A stretch of 14,721 bases of DNA from DTU032 sp964346175. Its GTDB lineage: Bacteria; Bacillota; Clostridia; Saccharofermentanales; DTU023. The notes beneath the pieces were generated by a model. It did not search any database. It saw only the letters and a list, made by a program, of their open reading frames with translations, and had not been told where the DNA came from. Positions 14,721 through 14,721 of the stretch are shown piece after piece. Each line of letters opens with the position of its first letter. The stretch's first letter is position 1. The stretch covers positions 1-14,721 of the forward strand of contig CAYFTG010000027.1 of the NCBI GenBank assembly GCA_964346175.1. The letters run 5' to 3'. Made by a program: the position numbers and the translations under genes.

Positions 14721-14721
14721 A

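Noticed and set aside
1..14721. Search for CRISPR arrays, tRNA or rRNA genes, insertion-sequence transposases and integrases.
   Set aside because: No regularly spaced repeat-spacer array, no cloverleaf-like gene and no transposase or integrase signature was seen by eye; the only tandem array has 5-bp spacers, far too short for CRISPR.

Overview
The window looks like a scaffold from a Gram-positive Bacillota (Clostridia-like) genome. This rests on strong GGAGG-type ribosome binding sites, SepF, a YlmE/YggS protein next to SepF, a YnbB-type (methionine gamma-lyase family) protein, a type II pantothenate kinase, PepF, and a DUF1430-type permease with its ATPase. I cannot name the species. Three runs of N (two of 100, one of 10) show a gapped draft assembly. 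Base composition is mosaic: the core block (about 3776-11990) is balanced to GC-rich, while about 50-1780, 2724-3266 and 11997-14721 are clearly AT-rich and look like accessory DNA.

Region 1 (1-1870, AT-rich, + strand): an intrinsic terminator from an upstream gene, then two toxin-antitoxin remnants in tandem. The first is an intact winged-helix antitoxin/regulator followed by a nucleotidyltransferase (AbiEii-like) toxin that has lost its core. The second is an intact RelB/DinJ antitoxin followed by a RelE/ParE-like toxin that stops matching after about ten codons. Both antitoxins survive and both toxins are broken.

Region 2 (1887-3775): a putative papain-fold cysteine peptidase on the - strand, a 100-N gap, a small AT-rich lipoprotein gene, and about 500 bases without a convincing gene. 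That stretch holds a second copy of the peptidase leader (79 bp) and three copies of a palindrome-bearing repeat.

Region 3 (3776-9828, + strand) is the core block: ynbB, a HlyD-like membrane adaptor, yggS/ylmE, sepF with its own consensus promoter, a glycosyltransferase-2-like gene overlapping sepF by 4 nt, and coaW (type II pantothenate kinase), whose end lies in a gap. It links PLP biology, division (SepF anchors FtsZ) and coenzyme A synthesis.

Region 4 (9929-11997): a 17-bp tandem repeat beside the gap, then pepF (M3 oligoendopeptidase) on the - strand, then only the 3' end of another - strand gene.

Region 5 (11997-14721, AT-rich, - strand): a bacteriocin-type ABC unit. A DUF1430-family membrane protein is split by a 10-N gap of wrong size into two apparent frames, and is translationally coupled to an ABC ATPase resembling the lactococcin-972 group. 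The 3' end of one more gene lies upstream, where such loci usually carry the bacteriocin precursor, but I could not identify it as one.
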